A stretch of DNA of 51,126 nt from positions 1 through 51,126 of the forward strand of contig JACRAR010000013.1 in the NCBI GenBank assembly GCA_016234745.1, written 5' to 3'. Made by a program: the position numbers and the translations under genes. Below the pieces are notes generated by a model that was not told where the DNA came from, did not search any database, and worked only from the letters and a program-made list of their open reading frames with translations. Shown piece after piece: positions 43,601 to 51,126 of the stretch. This DNA is from Betaproteobacteria bacterium. GTDB lineage: Bacteria; Pseudomonadota; Gammaproteobacteria; Burkholderiales; Rhodocyclaceae. Within the stretch, counting starts at the first letter, position 1; every line of letters starts with the position of its first letter.

Positions 43601-44876
43601 CCCTCAACGAGGTGGGATAATAAAGGAGTTTTTCAACTTCTGCATTAGCGTCAGCAGGCTGCTGCCTTTGCCGAGCCGTGCGGCGCAGATGTCGCAGCTC
43701 GCCCAAGCCCGAGTCAGTGAGTATGCGCCGCGGGCCAATCCAGCCGAAACCGTCAAGCTCATCGCACACATGCACCACTTCGTATGTGGAAAGGCCAGTC
43801 TTGATGGCAAGGATGACATCCCCTCGCTGTCCACGAGAAAGTGCAGCCAGTACGAGGTAGCGCTTTTTGACTTCGATAGACGCGTTCCGCGCCGCCGGAG
43901 ATTTTGCTAGGACTTTGTTCCCCAGCGCATTCAAACGCGCCGATATAGTTTCCGGACGAAGGCTACGGCCGAATCCCGTGGGCGGCAGTCCGGCGGTCAC
44001 CCTCGCAGGGAATAGCGGAATCCATCCGTGGGCCCGTCTAGACGTCTTGTGGAAGATGCGAGGGGAGTTGTTTGGTGCCCCATGAGCAAAGGCGATCAAC
44101 GCACCGACCCCGCCGTATCCGAGAGATTCATCGACTCTGCCGATCCCTGGCCTAGGGCTGACGGGGTCGTACCGCTCGCAAAGACTCACATACGCGTCGA
44201 CCGCTGAGCCACTGAAAGCACTGCAGATAGTCGGGCATGGTTGAACACAGGACGTGAGCGGCTTGCAAGGATGGCGATTAATGCGGGATTGGCCCGATTG
44301 TGTCATCGCGTAGGCAATTACACCGAACCGAAGGAATCCTCCCGACCTCCAGCTTCGAACCGAGCGAACCTTCCAGGCTGCGGAGAGATAATCATAGGCA
44401 CGCTTGCCCGAACCGACTAAGTCGGAAAGTACCCAAAACGCGCGCGCGCGTGTCTTCCGAATCTCATCTGGACCGGGATGATTGAGAAATCGCTTTGGAA
44501 ACTGACGGCAAAGGTCGGTAATGAGTTGAGCCACGATACCTTCGCTGCCGACTTCCGGCCGATAAGCCTTGATTGGCTTAACTGGCTGCGGACCTAAGCC
44601 ATAGGCTCGCTTGAGCTTGCCTTCTGATTCCTTGAACAGCCGATGGGGAACGCCTAGGCGATGACCCAACTCACGCTCTGCGTATAGTGCAATGGGGCCA
44701 TCGACGCGCCGTGCCTCATGCAGAACCCGCTCCCTCAATCCCGTTGCGAATTCATCACGGGATACAAAACAGAAGACTTCAAGTAAATCGGCAGCAAGTT
44801 TCTGGTCGCGCAGGGCGAACTGCCGTAGCCATGCCATCCCGGCCTCTGAATCTAACATTGACGTCTCACTTGGCAT
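43578..44876 (-). CDS. Retron effector: phosphoribosyltransferase-like protein with C-terminal winged helix
   Basis: 432 residues. The N-terminal part (WLRQFALRDQKLAADLLEVF) and the motif ARAFWVLSDLVGSGKRA (145-160, a PRPP-loop-like SDLVGSG) match the PRTase-like family found in bacterial conflict systems. The last 80 residues form a winged helix: RYLVLAALSRGQRGDVILAI then VVHVCDELDGFGWIG. In retrons of this kind the msDNA-RT complex holds the effector silent until phage attack. As I recall, PRTase with winged-helix retrons form one published type (III); here the two are fused. Its stop lies inside the retron RNA. Confidence 0.8.
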   Translation of the reverse strand: MPSETSMLDSEAGMAWLRQFALRDQKLAADLLEVFCFVSRDEFATGLRERVLHEARRVDGPIALYAERELGHRLGVPHRLFKESEGKLKRAYGLGPQPVKPIKAYRPEVGSEGIVAQLITDLCRQFPKRFLNHPGPDEIRKTRARAFWVLSDLVGSGKRAYDYLSAAWKVRSVRSWRSGGFLRFGVIAYAMTQSGQSRINRHPCKPLTSCVQPCPTICSAFSGSAVDAYVSLCERYDPVSPRPGIGRVDESLGYGGVGALIAFAHGAPNNSPRIFHKTSRRAHGWIPLFPARVTAGLPPTGFGRSLRPETISARLNALGNKVLAKSPAARNASIEVKKRYLVLAALSRGQRGDVILAIKTGLSTYEVVHVCDELDGFGWIGPRRILTDSGLGELRHLRRTARQRQQPADANAEVEKLLYYPTSLRAPIIPSS

Positions 44877-45142
44877 TTGATTCTCAACTTTTTCCTAGCG
44901 GAGATCGCTCTTGATAGTACATGGGAAACTCGTAAGTCACGCGGCTTCGATAGCTTACTGATGGGAGTTCGTGATGTGTCCAGTCTTGTAGCACGACATT
45001 CGTCCGGTCGTCAAAGTGCCTCGAAGGAGGTAACGGAAACTTCGGCAAGGGTGGTGAGTGGCCACATGATCTGCTAGGCGTTCGGCTGTATTATTCTCCC
45101 GTCGTATTGCAGAATATCAATTTCTTACGTGAGTGAAAGCGG

Positions 45143-46711
45143 ATGGCGACAATAAAGAGGCTGGTGCTAAGGAATTTTAAGCGGTTCAAAGCACTTGAGC
45201 TAGAGTTTGATTCTGAGCTAACTATCCTAGTTGGCGGCAATGAGGCCGGTAAGAGCTCAGTTCTCCAGGCCCTCGACATCGTGCTCAGTGCCAGCCGGAG
45301 CAAGGTGGAAGCGCTGGGTCTCGATACCCTTTTCAATGCGAAGTGCATCGCTGAATTTCTTGGCGGCGAGAGAAAAATTGTAGATCTCCCAGAACTCCTG
45401 GTCGAGGTGTACCTCGACGGAATAGAAGGCAACCACGACCTAGATGGTCGAAACAACAGTCGGGGCGCTGACCACCTCGGTATAAAGATGGTGTGCAAAC
45501 CCGTTGACGAGTACACCAGGGAAATCCAGACCATTCTGGCCGAGAGGCACGAGAGCTTTCCCTTCGAATACTACGGCATCCACTTCCTGACCTTCACGGA
45601 CGAGGCCATCTTTCCCTACAGGAAGCCGCTCAAGCACCTACTCATCGACAGTTCCCAGATCAACAACGAATACGCGACGCGCGAGTACACCCGCTCCATG
45701 TACGCCGCGCATGCCACCGTCGTCCAGCGAAATCTTCACGGCTTCGAGTACCGCAAGGCCAAATCAAAGTTCAAGGACGAAGTCTTCAAGGCGATGAATG
45801 ATGCCCTGGACACCTATAAGTTCGATATCCGTACCAGCTCGAAAGCCAGTGTCGAAACGGACGTCATCATCACCGAGGGAGATATTCCGATCGACAGCAA
45901 GGGCAAGGGCCGTCAGTGCTTCATCAAGACGGAGTTCGCGCTGCGCAACCGCGAGCACACTCTCGATGTCCTCCTGCTTGAAGAGCCCGAGAACCACCTG
46001 AGTCATGTTCACATGCACAAGCTCATCGAGCGCATCCGGGCATCTGTCAAGAAGCAGCTATTTATCGCCACGCACAGCAGCTTCATCGCAACACGGTTGA
46101 ACCTCAAGAAGGTGCTGATATTGAGCGAGGAGAATCCTTCCCTGCCGGCATCCCTCAAGGACCTCAGCCAGGGGACCGCCGACTTCTTCATGAAGGCCCC
46201 CGACAATAACGTCTTGGAGCTTGCGCTGTGCAACAAGGCAATCCTTGTCGAGGGCGACGCCGAGTTCATTCTCATGGACGCCCTCTACAAGAATAGTGCC
46301 AAGGGTGCCAGCATCAGCGCAGACGGTATTCATGTGATCTCTGTCGACGGCACAAGCTTTAAGCGCTATCTCGAACTCGCAAAGCTGCTCGGCATCAAGG
46401 TCGCCGTCATCCGTGATAACGATGGAGACTACCTGGGGAACTGTGTTTCCAACTACGCTGACTACGCATCGGCTTCCATCCAGGTTTTCGCAGATACCGA
46501 CGATGCACGGCGCACATTCGAAGTGTGCATGTATCAAGACAACAAAGCTATTTGCGATGGGCTTTTCCATTCGGGCCGCAAGACACTGACCGTAGACGAA
46601 TATATGCTGAAGAACAAGACGGACGCCGCATTTCAATTGCTTGAAAAAAAAGGCAGCGAGCTTGTCGCACCAGGGTATATCCAGCAGGCCGTCACATGGA
46701 TAAGAGCGTAA
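45143..46711 (+). CDS. OLD-family ATPase/TOPRIM nuclease (GajA-like)
   Basis: 522 residues. ATPase: NFKRFKALELEFDSELTILV, Walker A GGNEAGKSS (31-39), Walker B LLLEEPENHL (277-286), and IATHSSFIATRL. TOPRIM: AILVEGDAEFILMDALY (Glu370) and RDNDGDY (425-430). OLD class 2 nucleases paired with a UvrD-like helicase are the Gabija phage-defence pair, in which the nuclease cuts DNA when nucleotide levels fall. It is a little shorter than typical GajA. The end overlaps the helicase gene by 16 bases. Confidence 0.85.
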   Translation: MATIKRLVLRNFKRFKALELEFDSELTILVGGNEAGKSSVLQALDIVLSASRSKVEALGLDTLFNAKCIAEFLGGERKIVDLPELLVEVYLDGIEGNHDLDGRNNSRGADHLGIKMVCKPVDEYTREIQTILAERHESFPFEYYGIHFLTFTDEAIFPYRKPLKHLLIDSSQINNEYATREYTRSMYAAHATVVQRNLHGFEYRKAKSKFKDEVFKAMNDALDTYKFDIRTSSKASVETDVIITEGDIPIDSKGKGRQCFIKTEFALRNREHTLDVLLLEEPENHLSHVHMHKLIERIRASVKKQLFIATHSSFIATRLNLKKVLILSEENPSLPASLKDLSQGTADFFMKAPDNNVLELALCNKAILVEGDAEFILMDALYKNSAKGASISADGIHVISVDGTSFKRYLELAKLLGIKVAVIRDNDGDYLGNCVSNYADYASASIQVFADTDDARRTFEVCMYQDNKAICDGLFHSGRKTLTVDEYMLKNKTDAAFQLLEKKGSELVAPGYIQQAVTWIRA

Positions 46712-47727
46712 TCTTTGCAGTTGCGGGGGCCGGCAAGACCTCCCGCCTCGTTGCAAACCTTGATGACGTGCAACGCTTCCTCATCGTCACATACACGGAG
46801 TCAAATCACGACAATCTGCGCAGCAAGATCATCCAGCGATTCGGCTACTTTCCGGCGAACATCACGCTCTACACCTACTTCAGGTTCCTGCACGGCTTCT
46901 GCTACCGGCCGTTTCTTCGATCGAAGAAGAACACCAAGGGCGTGACGTTCAAGCTCCCGCCGACATTCGTACGGTATGCATTGACAGACGACCGACGCTT
47001 CATAAGCTCCAGCCGCCGGCTATATGCAAACCGACTCGCCAAGTTCATTGAGCAATCCAATCTGTCCGACGCTGTCGTGGCACGCATGGAGAAGTATTTC
47101 GATGTCTTCTTTGTGGACGAAGTCCAGGACTTAGCGGGGCATGACTTCAATTTCCTGATGACAATTAGCGTTGCCAAGCTGCACACCACCTTTGTTGGCG
47201 ATTTTTTCCAACACACGTTTGACACTAGCCGTGACGGGAATGTAAACGCCAACCTTCATAATGACTACAATGCCTACAAAGCCAGATTCAAAGCGGCTAA
47301 GCTGAAGGTCGACACAGACAGTCTCAACAAGAGCCATCGATGCAGCAAGAGCGTCTGCGACTTCATCACAGAAAAGATCGGCATCTCGATCGAAGCTCAC
47401 GATGATCGGGAAAGTGTTATCAGGTACGAGGATGACCCAAAGACGGTTCTCGCCCTCTATAAAGATCCACGGACGGTGAAGCTGTTTTACAAAGAGCACC
47501 ACAAGTACGCCTGTTACTCCAACAATTGGGGAGCGTCGAAGGGCGTGGACCGGTATCATGACGTCTGCGTGGTTCTGAATCCTGTCAACGCAAGAGCTTG
47601 GCAGAATGGGGGCTTTCGAGACATCAACACCGAGACCCGCAACAAGCTCTATGTTGCCTGCTCTAGGGCAAGGGGCAATCTAACGTTTGTCCCCGAGTCT
47701 CTGCTCAAGTCCTACAAGCGAGCCTAG
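46696..47727 (+). CDS. Compact UvrD-like helicase (GajB-like partner)
   Basis: 343 residues. SF1 motifs: Walker A VIFAVAGAGKTSRL, TYTESNHDNLRSKI, motif II VFFVDEVQDLAGHDFNFL, motif III VGDFFQHT, motif IV-like SLNKSHRCSKSVCDFI, and motif VI RNKLYVACSRARGNLTFV. It is about 150 residues shorter than typical GajB and lacks room for full 1B/2B subdomains. Coupled to the OLD nuclease gene by a 16-base overlap. It would work as the DNA-sensing or translocating partner. Confidence 0.82.
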   Translation: MDKSVIFAVAGAGKTSRLVANLDDVQRFLIVTYTESNHDNLRSKIIQRFGYFPANITLYTYFRFLHGFCYRPFLRSKKNTKGVTFKLPPTFVRYALTDDRRFISSSRRLYANRLAKFIEQSNLSDAVVARMEKYFDVFFVDEVQDLAGHDFNFLMTISVAKLHTTFVGDFFQHTFDTSRDGNVNANLHNDYNAYKARFKAAKLKVDTDSLNKSHRCSKSVCDFITEKIGISIEAHDDRESVIRYEDDPKTVLALYKDPRTVKLFYKEHHKYACYSNNWGASKGVDRYHDVCVVLNPVNARAWQNGGFRDINTETRNKLYVACSRARGNLTFVPESLLKSYKRA

Positions 47728-48105
47728 AGTGAGCCGCCGCCAAAATATGGACGGCCAGCCAAACCTGCGACCGCTTACCAACATAGAGCAGACGCTCTTG
47801 CAGACATCCTTGAACGGCAGCATAGGCCGACGACCTGCCCGAGAAATCCATTTTGACTCTGGCCCAAGGTCAGACTAGGTCAGCAATGCATCGTCTACCT
47901 GCCGTTTGCGATTCAGGGGTGCGGGTCGCGTCTTCATCAATGGTTGTCTACACAGGCGAGGTTAGCGGCTGAATTGTTACCACAACTTCAAGCTCGCTCA
48001 CTTCTTCACGATATCTATCAGCTTATCCGTGTTTCTTGCCTATAAACAGAAAAAGTAATGGCGCGACAATCATGTCGAGCCATCGTCAGTGAATCCTAGT
48101 TAAGG
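47728..48105. other. Intergenic stretch before the excisionase/integrase genes
   Basis: No clear gene. A 43-codon plus-strand frame from ATG 47747 (MDGQPNLRPLTNIEQTLL) has no good ribosome site. The right part likely carries the promoter of the excisionase-integrase unit and an element attachment arm. Confidence 0.4.
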
Positions 48106-48564
48106 ATGCCAATTCAGCCCCGCTTCATTCGGTACAACAAAGCACCTGCCTATCTTGGCATGTGCCGAGACGTGTTCGACCAGGAGGTCCGTCCGCACCT
48201 TGTCGAGATACCGATAGGCCGCCGTGGGGTTGCTTTCGACAGACTTGACATGGATCGCTGGGCAGACGAATATAAAGCCCGCAACGGTCGGCTCATGACG
48301 AAAGGAAAATCATGGGACGAACCAGAACGAGGGGCATCATCCTCGAAGAAGACGGCTCAAGAACCGTCAATAAGGTCTGGCGAGGTGAACGAATCTTCAC
48401 CAGACTTGGGTGGGTATCGCAAGAAGATGCGGAGAGCTGGCTTGCCAACGAAATCACTCGAAGAAAGCAAGCTGAGTTACGGAGAGGCAGTCATCGCCCG
48501 CTGTTTAGGGAATGTGCCGCGCGCTATCTTGTCGAAGCGAAACAAAAGAGGTCTTTTGAAGTAA
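48106..48564 (+). CDS. AlpA/excisionase-like small DNA-binding protein overlapping the integrase
   Basis: 152 residues. The start reads QPRFIRYNKAPAYLGMCRDV, a winged HTH of the AlpA/excisionase type used by integrases to set direction, followed by GRRGVAFDRLDMDRWADEYK. Its last 84 codons overlap the integrase gene in another frame. The C-terminal text (NGRLMTKGKSWDEPERGASS) resembles the end of related proteins as I remember them, so the overlap looks genuine rather than accidental. It probably directs excision of the tRNA-linked element. Confidence 0.65.
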   Translation: MPIQPRFIRYNKAPAYLGMCRDVFDQEVRPHLVEIPIGRRGVAFDRLDMDRWADEYKARNGRLMTKGKSWDEPERGASSSKKTAQEPSIRSGEVNESSPDLGGYRKKMRRAGLPTKSLEESKLSYGEAVIARCLGNVPRAILSKRNKRGLLK

Positions 48565-49472
48565 TTGCTTGGCATGTGGATTTGCTGTTGCCGTATGTTG
48601 GCGATTTGTTCCTTGACCAGGTGTGCGATGAAACGTTGCAGGATTTCAAGGATGAACGGCTTGCAGGTGGAATCGTCATTGGCGATCGGGAGCCCTTGTC
48701 TGCAGCCAGCCCAACGACCGTCAATCGATCTCTTGAAGTTGTGAGAACTATCCTCAACCGCGCATCTCGCGCCTGGCGCATGGATGGGAAACCGATGCTA
48801 TCCATTGCGCCGCCACTCATTTCCATGCTGGAAGAGAACAGGAAACCGCCGCATCCGCTTTCCTGGGATGAGCAGGATCTATTCTTTCCGAAACTCGCGC
48901 CGCACTTGCAAGAAATGGCGTTGTTCGGCGTCAATACCGGATTACGCGATGACAACATTTGTGGATTTCAATGGAAATGGGAAGTTAAGATTCCGGAAGT
49001 CGGGCGCAGTGTGTTCATTATCCCGGCCGAGGAATACAAAACGAAGGTTCCACACGTTGTCATACTCAATAACGTGGCCTGGTCGATCATTGAAGCCCGG
49101 CGCAAAAGGCTGGCTGAAGATGATCGAGCCGATAAGAATTCGGACTACGTTTTCACTTATCGGCAACCACGCGGAGATCCGCCAGTCATCACCGACGACC
49201 GGATAGAAACCATGCACAACAGCAGCTGGCAAAGGGTGAGAAAGGAAGTTGGATTACCCGATGTCTCTCCGCATAGCTTGCGGCACACGTTCGCAACCCG
49301 ACTGAGATTATCCGGCGTCAGCCAGGAAGATCGAAACGCATTGATGGGGCATGGCAGGAGTTCAATGCCAGAGCACTACGCCTCAGCTGACATCGGCAGG
49401 ATGATCAAGAAGGCAAATCTGGTGCTCAATCGAAAGGGAACGAGGACGATGTTGCGCGTGGTGAATGGGTGA
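48312..49472 (+). CDS. Phage-type tyrosine integrase at tRNA-Arg
   Basis: 386 residues. A short N-terminal DNA-binding arm (MGRTRTRGIILEEDGSRTVN), a core-binding domain, and a catalytic domain with GVNTGLRDDNICGFQW (first Arg), PHSLRHTFATRLRLSG (HxxR), LMGHGRSSMPEHYA (His and nucleophile Tyr). All catalytic residues are seen. It lies 79 bases from the 3' end of tRNA-Arg, the usual attachment site, so it is likely the integrase of the whole right-hand island. The start falls inside the excisionase gene. Confidence 0.9.
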   Translation: MGRTRTRGIILEEDGSRTVNKVWRGERIFTRLGWVSQEDAESWLANEITRRKQAELRRGSHRPLFRECAARYLVEAKQKRSFEVIAWHVDLLLPYVGDLFLDQVCDETLQDFKDERLAGGIVIGDREPLSAASPTTVNRSLEVVRTILNRASRAWRMDGKPMLSIAPPLISMLEENRKPPHPLSWDEQDLFFPKLAPHLQEMALFGVNTGLRDDNICGFQWKWEVKIPEVGRSVFIIPAEEYKTKVPHVVILNNVAWSIIEARRKRLAEDDRADKNSDYVFTYRQPRGDPPVITDDRIETMHNSSWQRVRKEVGLPDVSPHSLRHTFATRLRLSGVSQEDRNALMGHGRSSMPEHYASADIGRMIKKANLVLNRKGTRTMLRVVNG

Positions 49473-49511
49473 TGAATGAAAAAAGTCGCGCAAAAAGTCG
49501 CGCAAAAGAGT

Positions 49512-49543
49512 AAGGGGCTAGGTGCTGTAACACCTAACCCCTT
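49512..49543. terminator. Strong hairpin between integrase and tRNA-Arg
   Basis: Arms aaggggctaggtg and cacctaacccctt pair over 12 bp with a single mismatch around a 6-base loop. It stands 40 bases after the integrase stop and 8 bases from the tRNA 3' end. No T run follows on either strand, so it may be a bidirectional terminator or an integrase arm site. Confidence 0.6.
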
Positions 49544-49550
49544 GATGTAT

Positions 49551-49627
49551 TGGCGCGCCCGGAGCGATTCGAACGCCCGACCCCTTGGTTCGTAGCCAAG
49601 TACTCTATCCATCTGAGCTACGGGCGC
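49551..49627 (-). tRNA. tRNA-Arg (ACG anticodon)
   Basis: On the minus strand: acceptor GCGCCCG pairs with CGGGCGC; anticodon stem CTTGG/CCAAG holds the loop CTACGAA (anticodon ACG); the T arm has GTTCGAATC. The discriminator G and the CCA end are encoded. It is the likely attachment site for the neighbouring integrase. Confidence 0.97.
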
Positions 49628-49749
49628 AAATACGGAGCGGATTATATCGGCTAGGTCGATTAACCTCAAGCAGCAAAATGACAGTATTGCGAAATGAACA
49701 CGGCAGCCCATTCAATCAAATGACATAAAGTCAAGGGCTGAGATCCCGT

Positions 49750-50727
49750 TCAAACCTCGGGTAATACGACAACCTTTCCCATGATCTGACGATTGGCCAT
49801 GCGCATCATGGCCCCCGCTGCTCCGCTCAGGGGCACCCTGTCGCTGATGACAGGACTAATTTTGCCGTTCGCAAACCATTCCAATAGTTGCTGCATGTTG
49901 CGCAAATGGCCTTGGGGATTATGCTTGACTGAATCTCCCCAATAAACACCGACAATTGACCGCTCCTTGAGCAATGCAAGATTGATCGGAATCTTCGGAA
50001 TTTCGCCGCTGGCGAAACCAATTACAAGCAGCCGGCCGCCCCAGGTTGTGGCACGCAGGGCAAGTTCGGTGTAATGGCCACCGACGGGATCATAAACCAC
50101 ATCGACACCGTGCGCCCCAGTCAGATGATTGATGCGTTCACGCAAATTTTCGGTTTCGTAGTTGATCGCCTCATCTGCGCCAAGTTGCTTGCATAGCGCC
50201 AATTTGGAATCGCTCGAAGCGGCCGCGATCACGCGGGCGCCCATGGCCTTGCCGATTTCTATCGCTGAAACTCCAACTCCTCCAGCGGCACCGAGCACCA
50301 GCAGGGTTTCTTCCGGCTGCAGTCGGCCGCAATCGCGCAATGCATGCAGCGATGTGGCATAAGTCAGCACCAAGGCAGCGCCGGCATCAAAATTCATTCC
50401 CGTGGGCAAAGTCATGATGCGTTCGGCATCGGCGACGGCTTTTTCCGCAAAACCGCCCAAGCCATAAGCAATAACCCGGTCACCAATCTTGTGGTTGCGG
50501 ACTTCATCGCCTACCGCACTGATGATGCCGGAAAACTCGGTCCCAGGGGTGAATGGCAGGGAGGGCTTGAACTGATAGTTGCCCTGAACCATCAGTGCAT
50601 CAGGAAAATTGAGCGCAGCCGCCTTGACATCGATCAGCACCTGTTTCGATCTGGGTACCGGTGCTGCGATCTCCTGCACCGTGAGTTGCTCGATCGGCCC
50701 GAAACTGCTGCATACCAGGGCTTTCAT
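49750..50727 (-). CDS. Zinc-independent NADPH:quinone oxidoreductase
   Basis: 325 residues, MDR superfamily. The catalytic-domain signs are ALNFPDALMVQGNYQFKP and PFTPGTEFSGIISAVGDEV; the Rossmann nucleotide site is LVLGAAGGVGVSAIEIGKAMGA, then VVYDPVGGHY. There are no structural-zinc cysteines, as in quinone reductases. It reduces quinones or similar carbonyl compounds with NADPH. It starts the conserved chromosome on the right of the island. Confidence 0.93.
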   Translation of the reverse strand: MKALVCSSFGPIEQLTVQEIAAPVPRSKQVLIDVKAAALNFPDALMVQGNYQFKPSLPFTPGTEFSGIISAVGDEVRNHKIGDRVIAYGLGGFAEKAVADAERIMTLPTGMNFDAGAALVLTYATSLHALRDCGRLQPEETLLVLGAAGGVGVSAIEIGKAMGARVIAAASSDSKLALCKQLGADEAINYETENLRERINHLTGAHGVDVVYDPVGGHYTELALRATTWGGRLLVIGFASGEIPKIPINLALLKERSIVGVYWGDSVKHNPQGHLRNMQQLLEWFANGKISPVISDRVPLSGAAGAMMRMANRQIMGKVVVLPEV

Positions 50728-50920
50728 GCGATCTCCAAGAAATATGTTGGCCGGTTTGCAAGCCCGGCTTGATGGCAGCGCATTGAATTGTCACAGGAAT
50801 GTAACTTGACAGCCCAGCGATGCGAATCACGGTCGCTATGATAAACGCTGAACGCGAGAAAAATTGAGCGATATAACCCTTGGCGTGAAAACAGATGCCA
50901 TATCGCAGTGCGGAAGGGGA

Positions 50921-50965
50921 GAAAAAATCCCCCCCGATGCGCTAGGGGTGAAGCATCGGGGGGGA
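50921..50965 (-). terminator. Rho-independent terminator of the right-edge gene
   Basis: A 13-bp stem (tccccccc gatgc with gcatc ggggggga) encloses a 12-base loop and is followed, on the minus strand, by a run of six T. It lies 25 bases past the stop at 50990. Confidence 0.9.
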
Positions 50966-50989
50966 CTCAGTGGGAGAGAAAAACGAAGA

Positions 50990-51126
50990 TCAATCGCCGC
51001 GGAGGTTTTGGACGTTAAAGGTTTCCTTGGGGACGAGTTTTTCGTCGATGATGGCGTGGAGCCGCATGTTGGTGCAATGCTTTGACTGGACGTCGAGCAT
51101 CGAGGCGGTGGAGTAGACCACCATAC
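50990..51126 (-). CDS. 3' end of an unidentified gene, cut by the window
   Basis: A leftward frame enters at the right edge and ends TGA at 50990-50992. The visible product reads MVVYSTASMLDVQSKHCTNM then RLHAIIDEKLVPKETFNVQN, ending LRGD. The first Met seen (51124) may be internal. The composition and the strong terminator behind it show a real gene, but I do not recognise the family from this end. Confidence 0.65.
   Translation of the reverse strand, partial: MVVYSTASMLDVQSKHCTNMRLHAIIDEKLVPKETFNVQNLRGD

Overview
The window looks like a betaproteobacterial chromosome, most like Rhodocyclales/Nitrosomonadales. I judge this by gene content only: NhaD, an orphan GspN, DUF3014, a bufferin cluster and EgtB/EgtD. 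No phylogeny was run. A housekeeping-type half (about 1-26.8 kb and 49.5-51.1 kb) flanks a mosaic accessory region (about 26.8-49.5 kb) that ends at a tRNA-Arg gene.

Left part (1-13.4 kb, mostly minus strand). A giant low-complexity protein built from 8-residue repeats runs off the left edge (1-4089, at least 1363 codons). Upstream lie a NarX/UhpB-type histidine kinase and a LuxR-type response regulator, gspN, two small membrane proteins and the NhaD Na+/H+ antiporter. A MarR regulator diverges from nhaD. Next come a remnant of a DUF294 protein with its DnaQ-like partner, an OmpA-domain protein and a Pal-like lipoprotein.

Middle part (14-26.8 kb, mostly plus strand). It holds a truncated receiver domain, a DUF3014 protein, an ankyrin lipoprotein and a TauE/SafE exporter. 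A divergent AraC regulator then faces a tight eight-gene operon: bufferin bufA1-bufB-bufC, DoxX, a chemoreceptor, a WGDEF-EAL protein, egtD and egtB. Most junctions overlap by 1-4 bases. The arrangement joins a copper-binding peptide pathway, signalling and ergothioneine synthesis in one unit.

Accessory region (26.8-49.5 kb). It begins right after egtB with a doubly truncated sspA. It contains: (i) a GC-rich cluster with a membrane-anchored tandem AAA+ ATPase, several very small membrane proteins, a nuclease pseudogene and a serine resolvase; (ii) an AT-richer plasmid-like block with a broken XRE gene, a tyrosine recombinase pair, a structured noncoding stretch and ParM/ParR-like genes; (iii) a predicted HEFGH metallopeptidase; (iv) a retron whose msr-msd RNA can be drawn directly from the sequence, between a PRTase/winged-helix effector and its reverse transcriptase; (v) a compact OLD-nuclease/UvrD pair resembling Gabija; (vi) an excisionase-like gene overlapping a tRNA-type integrase. 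This last pair abuts tRNA-Arg(ACG), so the right part is a defence island at a tRNA.

Many genes are visibly broken (DUF294, receiver, DUF427, sspA, antitoxin, nuclease, XRE), so the locus has seen repeated insertion and deletion. The right edge holds a quinone oxidoreductase and the 3' end of an unrecognised gene with a strong terminator.
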